A stretch of 64,000 nt of DNA. Source: Siphlonurus alternatus. Its lineage: Eukaryota; Arthropoda; Insecta; Ephemeroptera; Siphlonuridae. The notes under the pieces were generated by a model, which did not search any database, was not told where the DNA came from, and saw nothing but the letters and a program-made list of their open reading frames with translations. Location: NCBI GenBank assembly GCA_949825025.1, contig OX463786.1, positions 21,005,085 through 21,069,084 on the forward strand, in the 5' to 3' direction. Positions 58,144-64,000 of the stretch are shown one piece after another. Each line of letters opens with the position of its first letter. The first letter of the stretch is position 1. The translations under genes and the position numbers were made by a program.

Positions 58144-58750
58144 GTAGAATGTCTCTAACCAGACAGCGAAGGTTCAGACATTTAGAATAACTCATTCTTT
58201 GCAAAGTTACAATAAATCAATATCTACACACAAATGGAAATTTCTATAAGAAATAACAATTGCTTGGTAGTTAAAATTGAAGCTACTCCTAATTGCCATC
58301 ATTATAAATTTCAATAATGCTTATATTTAATAGTAAAAAAGTCAATAATGAACCTTATGTAACACGGCAGCAGTTGGCAACAAGTCGACTCAATTATGTG
58401 CATGACTCAACAATTTTTCCATGTATACTTAAAAATGTATGGCGTGTCAAGTGTAGTATATTAATTATTCTTGCTATCTCATACCTGAAAAATATATTCA
58501 CATACAAAATTTTATTCAACGTACGAATATATTTCAGTATTTTCTATTTTTTTATTATTGTACTTAGTTTTAGTCTTATAAAAAAAGCATTGAATACTAT
58601 GCATAGATTTTAGCTTATAATATTAATTATTTATTATGGTAATAATATAATAATATGGTCCAGTATGAATCAATCAGTTGTCCAAAATGAGTAAACACAA
58701 TTAAATACCGCAAAATTATAATTTTATTATAATCCTTAATATATATTTCT
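58144..58750. other. No gene called; 98-codon frame considered
   Basis: The frame at 58317-58613 is among the longer non-repeat ones. It reads VTRQQLATSRLNYVHDS, then a strongly hydrophobic stretch. No family resemblance and no splice context. I do not accept it as a gene, but it is not excluded. Confidence 0.35.
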
Positions 58751-58938
58751 CGAGTTAAAATTTGTTTATGGAAAAATATAAGGTTAGTTCTTCTTTTCTC
58801 TTATTGAGCTTATCATATTTTCATTTCATCCTTACTTTGAGCGAAGAAGAAATAAGATGTGTTTTTGAGGTGAAAAAACATAATAAATAATAAGCGTGTT
58901 AAGATTAGAGTGTGTTGAATGTGAAATTTTTTCAACAA
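58751..58938 (-). mobile_element. MITE-D copy, diverged
   Basis: CTCGAGTTAAAATTTG, TTCTTTTCTCTTATTGAGC, CATCCTTACTTTGAGCG and GAAATAAGATGTGTTTTTGA, ending AATTTTTTCAAC. Confidence 0.65.
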
Positions 58939-59052
58939 ATATGTGATTCTTTTATATTGATAATCATCCACTCATTCCTTCAGAGACCTTTTTATCCATA
59001 GAAAAAATTATTAGCTTAACAAGATGTGCTCCATTCCAGCGACTATCACTAC

Positions 59053-59151
59053 GTATACATGACGGTGTTTGATGCGTATTCGTTGACGACGGATAATGTT
59101 ATTCTTATGAGGCGTCGTCAACGAATACGCATTAAACACCGTCATGTAAAC
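59053..59151. mobile_element. HP-N hairpin, copy 2
   Basis: GTATACATGACGGTGTTTGA, TGCGTATTCGTTGACGACG, loop GGATAATGTTATTCTTATGA, then the complementary arm. The loop is the reverse complement of copy 1's, so the two lie in opposite orientation 0.9 kb apart. Confidence 0.8.
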
Positions 59152-59909
59152 TATGGTTAATATGAGACCAGTACAAGACCCTTTAGAGCTATTTTCTTAT
59201 CTTTAAACGATGAAATTGACCTTTAATGCAAATTTCAGATGTAGTCATATTGTCATTTATTAACCTTATGTTAGTTTTACCAGGGGGAAAGGGGAGGGGT
59301 AAAGACGACCTTTCACTTTTTTAAAGCAGAAAAAAGTATGACATACTGCTCTACAAATTCTGAAATTTTTTTATAATCCTTAGATAACCGCCCAGCAATG
59401 TATTTCCACAAAAAAATTAGTGAGAAAAAAAGACTAACTTTATTTAACATGTGATTTAAATGGCGGGCATTTTCGACCCCCCCCCCCCCCCCTTTGGTAT
59501 TAGCATGTGATAAAAAATCACTAGGGTTAAAATGACAAATATGACAACTTTTTTACATGTTGCGGTTGTTAAAATTTCGTATAATATAAATATAATATCT
59601 GTTACATAGATCTATCTTAATCCATTATAACTACACTAGATTGTAACTAAAATATAAACCAATTATTCATTTTTGTGACAGCTTCAAATTAATCTTCACT
59701 ATATATACAAAATTTTATATGAAATGCTTAAATTATTATACTTGACTTTTAACATAAATTAATGTCATATTATAATCTTATTATTTCTAATGTCTAAAAA
59801 AGTGATAAAAAAATTGTTAAATTACATTATTAAATTGCATGATTGTGTTAAAATATGATACTGAAATAATATATGAACAATATTTTACATCTACACCAAA
59901 GTTATGCAG
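59152..59909. other. No gene; poly-C and G-runs
   Basis: C16 at 59477-59492, and AGGGGGAAAGGGGAGGGG at about 59281-59298. The two may belong to one element, as ACCAGGGGG and CCCTTTGGT face each other 200 bp apart. No frame. Confidence 0.45.
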
Positions 59910-60152
59910 TCCCTAGTTGAAAAATTACGTCTTCAACTCATCCTTTACATGTCTAATCTTTTTACCTCTAAAACACATCTTATTTCCTCTTCGCTCAAAG
60001 TGAGATTGAAACGAAGACAATATTTCTAACATTTTATGCTCAAGAAGAGGACAAAATACGTAATCTCGTCTTTTTTCCTCTAAAATGGTGCAAAATAAGA
60101 CGAGAGGAGAGCTTAATTAGCGAATAAAAGATGAAATTTATTTCAACTCGGG
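59910..60152 (+). mobile_element. MITE-D copy, best preserved
   Basis: CCCTAGTTGAAAAATTACGT to TTTATTTCAACTCGGG, all internal blocks clear, 243 bp. Use as the reference copy. The inverted ends are imperfect (AGTTGAAA core). Confidence 0.82.
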
Positions 60153-60165
60153 GTATTATTATAAA

Positions 60166-60275
60166 ACAATTCTGCATACAAATTTTCCCTAAAATCATAT
60201 TCATACGAGCAAATGGATGCTAAGAAAAATTGAATAACAAATTAGAAAAATTGAAATTTGTAATACTGGCTTTTA
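60166..60275. mobile_element. PAL-J palindrome, diverged copy
   Basis: GCATACAAATTTTCCCT, CATACGAGCAAATGGATG, AATTAGAAAAATTG and TTTGTAATACTGGC keep the unit order. Confidence 0.5.
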
Positions 60276-60736
60276 GTTTTTCAGGTTTTACAAATTTTCA
60301 TGCATGTCTATTGTTGCTAACAATGAAGTAGGAACTTAAGCATTGTTGAACTGAAGTACAATTAAGATATGAATAATATAGTGTATAGGGTCGTATGACA
60401 GAACCTTTTTTTTTATAAACTTTAAACTTTACTATAATTATTTTATGATGGTCTTTTAAAGAGAACACTTACTATACAATATGTTTTACGTTGTATAAAG
60501 TTATTTACATTTTTAAGTTTTCTTCTTAAAACTAAAAAAACAGTAAATTTTTAAATACTTTGTTAACGAAATGGTTCAAAAAGAAAATTTTAAGATGAGA
60601 TTATAAAAAGTAAAATTAACCTTAAATTATTTAATTATGTTAATTATTATAATATCGATTATGGTCGATTCTAAGGAGCTTGTAAGGTCATGTCTTTATA
60701 TGCTAGAGGACTTCATATTATAATAAATTAATTTTT
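60276..60736. other. AT-rich, nothing identified
   Basis: No structure seen. Confidence 0.55.
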
Positions 60737-60800
60737 AATTTACTTTCTTGTCTTTCACCACCCATTTTGCACCATTTTCGAGGAAATTATTCGAGATAAT

Positions 60801-61421
60801 GGGGGGCATTCACAAAGCACTTTAACCCCCACATTAGTCTTAATTTTTATCCCTGGTGCTAAACCAGGAGCTAAACATATTAAGGTATAACCAGAGAATT
60901 TGTCTGTCAAGGTCAAGAGGCGTGGCTATAGTGGCAACACTGTTTGCATTGGAATGCGCATAAATTTTTAGGAGGGGGTGGTGACTACAGTCCTTGAGAA
61001 CGTTGCCACATTTCTCATCACATATAGGTAACGATCATCGCCACGGTTCAAAATATATGAAAACAATTCAGAAAAATAGTCTAAAAAATTAGGTTTTAGT
61101 AAAAAAAAAAAAGTAAAAGAATCTGTTGTATAGTTTTTTTGCAATGCTAATTAACAAATTTAACATTGGAAGGATACAAAATTCTCATTTAAATAAATTA
61201 ATTATAATTAAACCAACGGTTAAAAAATTCCGAAAAAATTCAGAGCTAATTTGACGATTGTTGTGAGTCCACCAAATTAATTTGAAGAAAATCTGTTGTA
61301 GCGAATTTTTCGTCCAAATTTCTCAGGTTAAGCCTTAAGCTCCTAGTTTAGCACCATGTTTAACACCAGGGATAAATATTGAGGCTAAAGTGGGGGTTAA
61401 AGTGCTTTGTAAATGCCCTCC
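60801..61421. mobile_element. HP-E hairpin element, interrupted copy
   Basis: Left arm GGGGGGCATTCACAAAGCAC, TTTAACCCCCACATTAG to about 60889. Right arm from CTCCTAGTTTAGCACC to GTGCTTTGTAAATGCCCTCC. The TTAA element at 60894-61334 occupies the hairpin centre, at the TTAA that the intact copy (24.15 kb) has as GAGCTTAACATGG. Confidence 0.78.
60894..61334. mobile_element. TTAA-flanked MITE inside HP-E
   Basis: TTAA at 60890-60893 and 61335-61338. Ends GGTATAACCAGAGAATTTG and, from the right inward, GGCTTAACCTGAGAAATTTG. 441 bp. The interior includes AAGAGGCGTGGCTATAG and GGAGGGGGTGGTGACTAC. A piggyBac-type or other TTAA-specific transposase is implied; none is present. Confidence 0.75.
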
Positions 61422-61639
61422 ATTGTCTTCTTCCCTCTTATTGGGCATGATATGTTAGAAATATTGTCTTTATTTTATCATTAATTTGAGCGAAGAGAAA
61501 ATAAGATGTGTTTTAGGTAAAAAAAAAACAGGTATAAGTTTTTAATGACATTTTATAGAGGTTTAGACATTATGAACAAAAAACGAAGTACTTCCGATTA
61601 TTAACGACGAAAACCGATTTTAATAGATGTTTAATTAAT

Positions 61640-61785
61640 TTGATATTTGCTTCAGAAGTAGCCGGAAATGTGAAGTTTACTATTCAGTTTTAAAATTTTG
61701 CTGAGAGGTTTGTACTGAACGTTTAAATACGATTAGGAAAACTAGAAACTCTGCACTTCCGGCTACTTCCGGAGGAAATGTCATA
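61640..61785. mobile_element. TIR-P element, copy 1
   Basis: Left AATTAATTTGATATTTGC, TTCAGAAGTAGCCGGAAATG. Right GCACTTCCGGCTACTTCCGG, AGGAAATGTCATAT. The ends are decayed relative to copy 2. Confidence 0.6.
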
Positions 61786-61811
61786 TGTTTAAATTATATA
61801 TAACAGGCAAA

Positions 61812-62030
61812 CTACAGTCAAATTAATTTAATATTCCCACCGGAAGTAGTCGAAAGTGAGAGGTTTCTGGCCTTTCTCTTCGTTTTTTCCATTTTGAAAT
61901 TTTGACCAAAGGTTTATAAGAATAGTACTAACATGTTTGCAAATTTTCAAGACTCAGATTTGAATAAGACGACCAGAAATGCACTTCCGGCTACTTCCGG
62001 AGGGAATATTAAATAAATTTGACTGGGAGT
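61812..62030. mobile_element. TIR-P element, copy 2
   Basis: CTACAGTCAAATTAATTTAA, TATTCCCACCGGAAGTAGTC and GCACTTCCGGCTACTTCCGG, AGGGAATATTAAATAAATTT, GACTGGGAG. Arms about 45 bp, 219 bp in all. Each arm has two GGAAGT/GGAAAT (ETS-like) words in tandem. A lone left end is at 19486. Confidence 0.78.
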
Positions 62031-62103
62031 TATATGTTAAATATATCTTAATTCTATTTGTAATGTATATAATATCAAAGTCCATGTTTTTTTAAACACA
62101 TCC

Positions 62104-62370
62104 CGAATTGAAATAAATTTCATCTTCTCTTCGCTATTAAGCTCTCCTCTCGTCTTTTCTACTCTTATTTTACACCATTTTAGAGGAAAAAAAGTGGTGA
62201 AAAAGACGAAATTAAGTCTTTTTTCCTCTTCTTAAACATAAAATGTAAGAAATATTGTCTTCATTTCATCCTAACTTTAAGCGAAGAGGAAATAAAATGT
62301 GTTTTAGAGATAAGAACATTAGGTTTAGACGTGTAAAAGATGAGTTGAAGATGTAATTTTTCAACTAGGG
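62104..62370 (-). mobile_element. MITE-D copy
   Basis: CCGAATTGAAATAAATTTCA, TTAAGCTCTCCTCTCGTC, CTAACTTTAAGCGAAGAGG, GGTTTAGACGTGTAAAAGAT, ending TTTTTCAACTAGGG. Full length. Confidence 0.8.
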
Positions 62371-63321
62371 ATTAAAATTTTTCTTAGCTCCAACATGATA
62401 GATAATTTCTGTTGTATATAGTGTACATTTTTCTTATAATAACGAGAATGTACTGCAGTAGTGTCAAGTAAAAAAAAAAAAACGTATCTTATATAAAAGT
62501 TCTGCCACTCTTCATGTGTAACATAAAAAATATGTAAGGAAGATGGTCTTTAAAAATTCAAGTTCTTTCTCATTTTTTTTTTTTCTACAAGAAAAAGTTT
62601 TGTATGTTAAAAACGTCGATAAAAAAGACTGGGGTTTTTGTTTAGTGCCTTGTAACAGACCAGAGATGAAGAAAAATAAAACTAAAAAAAGTACACTACC
62701 ACAACATTTATAAAAATGTACATTATGGTAAAATAGTAGGTCACTTTTAAAATGGAGTTAGAATTATTACACTAGAATCATAGTTTATGTTGCTTGTTTT
62801 GTGTAAAATGTATTTAAAATATTGTAATGATATACTTAATTTGGTAATTACATTTTTTATAGAAAAAAATTTAAGTAAAAATATTTTTAATGTTCTAAAT
62901 TTAATATTTAATTTTAAAATATTATTTAAATCATGTTTTGTGTTTTGTTACGAATTATTTCAAGTAATATAATAATATATTTTTATATGATTTAAAATAT
63001 TATGGGAGTGTGGATGTCATATTTTAATTTAAAAAATGCAATTTCTGAATATGCAGATGACAGAATAACGGAAGTAATATAGAAAATAAGTGCATTAAAA
63101 TCATAAAAATATTGAATTATTAAATAAATTTTATTGAGAAATAAAAATGGAACGAGCTCTGATAAACTTAACGTAAAATTGAGAATATTCGAATAATAAA
63201 ATGCAATTTGTGATAAAATTGAATGAACATTATTTTCTGCTTAATAAAAATGTCTGAATTTAGCTGACCTGTGCGAATATCTAACCCCTTTCCTCATTTT
63301 TATTTCTCTTCTTTCTTTCAG
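62371..63321. other. AT-rich; pyrimidine tract at the right edge
   Basis: 63285-63321 is TTTCCTC..TTTCTTTCAG, counted as the acceptor of the candidate exon below. The 61-codon frame at 62787-62972 is chance. Confidence 0.5.
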
Positions 63322-63435
63322 TTAATAGAATCGAAAATCAATGATTCTCATCGAACACAGCTAAAGAAATTCCATCACACACAAAAAAGCAGTAAGAAAA
63401 ATTTTGTGATTGATTGTCCTAGTCAATTTTTATGA
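63322..63435 (+). CDS. Candidate terminal coding exon
   Basis: The 3' splice site TTCTCTTCTTTCTTTCAG, with a long pyrimidine tract, is among the best in the window. The frame beyond is open for 37 codons to TGA at 63433-63435. It reads LIESKINDSHRTQLKKFHHT, then QKSSKKNFVIDCPSQFL, a mixed, basic peptide unlike the F/I/N/K translation of the flanks. AATAAA lies at about 63464. An internal GTAAG at 63390 could alternatively make it a 68-nt internal exon. I do not recognise the protein. The upstream exons would lie outside or far upstream; a link with 17.92 kb is not supported by any evidence here. Confidence 0.35.
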   Translation, partial: LIESKINDSHRTQLKKFHHTQKSSKKNFVIDCPSQFL

Positions 63436-63732
63436 TTTTTACCAGATGCTTTTTACTTTTAATCAATAAAAATTCAATAGAATTTCTTTCTTATTCTTAC
63501 TAATGAAATATAGATGCTTTAAATTTAATTAAAATTTATCTAATATTATGTTTTTTAGAGTGCTTTTTTAATTAATTAATTTAACCTTTTCAACTTTCAA
63601 GTAACACTAATTTAGTTAAAAGTAGACATTCATTATTTTTTTAATGTACAAGTGCATTAGAACAATATAGCCTTCACTTTCATTGAAATCCTTTCTCGAT
63701 TGTTGGACATTACAAGAATTTTGAGTAAGTGA

Positions 63733-64000
63733 ATGACCAACTTGCATGAAATTTTCATTGCATTTAGAAGACCTTGAGTGAATTGCCATTCCTTTTTCAA
63801 TGAGATATTAGAATGTGAAAATTTTAGTGGCTTAATCGAAAGAAGGGGTAAAAATATGGTACTGTGAATTTTTTCAGATTTTTCTGAGACCGGGAACTAT
63901 TTAAAAAAAAAATATTGAAAGTATATTTTATGACGTCATGGGCGGCACTACCCTATCCTTTTTCTTAAGGAGTGCCGCCCGTGACGTCATCAAAATAGAC
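63733..64000. mobile_element. PAL-A/PAL-B hybrid palindrome, cut by window end
   Basis: The left end TGACCAACTTGCATGAAATT is of the TGGACAAC type. GTGGCTTAATCGAAAGAAGG resembles the PAL-B arm. TTTTTCAGATTTTTCTGAGA and CCGGGAACTATTT are PAL-A. The core has two TGACGTCA sites (about 63930 and 63983) around GGGCGGCACTACCCTATCC, and GAGTGCCGCCCG closes the inner hairpin. The mirror arm should continue beyond 64000. Confidence 0.75.

Larger units (their letters stand above)
60737..61535 (-). mobile_element. MITE-D copy split by HP-E
   Basis: Left piece 60737-60800 (TTGCACCATTTTCGAGG). Right piece 61422-61535 (TTCCCTCTTATTGGGCATGA, AATTTGAGCGAAGAGAAAAT). Outermost layer of a three-level nest. Confidence 0.7.

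Noticed and set aside
58481..58505. Second recursive-splice-like site, minus strand (TATATTTTTCAG followed by GTATGAG)
   Set aside because: The pyrimidine tract is poor and the donor part is off-consensus. Far weaker than the 49.11-kb site.
59281..59298. G-quadruplex at AGGGGGAAAGGGGAGGGG
   Set aside because: Only three runs of three or more G; a four-tract structure is not clearly possible.

Overview
This looks like eukaryotic, very AT-rich (by eye about three quarters A+T), intergenic or intronic DNA packed with repeats. An arthropod, most likely an insect, is suggested by three things: a short interspersed element (SINE) with a 5S rRNA-type head that has the insect-style block CACCGAAGTCAAGCAAC and the signature TTGGATGGGTGACC; a 5'-truncated Jockey/Daphne-like non-LTR retrotransposon; and many miniature inverted-repeat elements (MITEs) next to long (CT)n arrays. 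The assignment is inference. I see no complete host gene, no rRNA or tRNA gene and no CRISPR array. Nearly every open frame is a chance frame, a repeat read as protein, or retrotransposon sequence.

Layout. 0-8 kb: an ETS/YY1-type motif cluster with a possible small exon, a Tc1/mariner-type MITE flanked by TA, an 866-bp non-autonomous hAT element with a perfect 8-bp target duplication, two PAL-A palindromes, one SINE copy, and one element bounded by TTAA. 9-18 kb: a 177-bp (TTTA)n array, a tandem array of about 48 bp carrying TGACGTCA, a long inverted repeat, a (CT)n array and a possible first coding exon at 17.92 kb. 18-31 kb: nested MITEs (HP-C inside MITE-D), a near-perfect 178-bp hairpin, the first PAL-B copy, a full-length SINE with target duplications, and a 41-bp tandem array with an alternating 82-bp period. 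31.5-33.7 kb: the non-LTR reverse transcriptase, minus strand, broken by one frameshift. 34-50 kb: PAL-A copies, CTCF-like motifs, more TTAA elements and a recursive-splice-like site at 49.11 kb. 50-64 kb: the densest repeats, including a cluster of PAL-J palindromes, paired TTAA elements, two 100-bp hairpins, a TTAA element inside a hairpin inside a MITE-D, a candidate terminal exon at 63.32 kb, and a palindrome cut by the window edge.

Family labels (PAL-A, PAL-B, HP-C, MITE-D, HP-E, TTAA-F, TTAA-M, HP-I, PAL-J, HP-N, TIR-P) are mine, for this window only. The most distinctive theme is a modular set of long palindromes. Subfamilies share the same arms but differ in termini and centre, and many centres carry TGACGTCA (at least 28 copies in the window) or GGTCACGTGACC. 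No transposase is present here, so all DNA elements are non-autonomous copies. Family boundaries come from reading by eye, without alignment software, and could be off by several bases.
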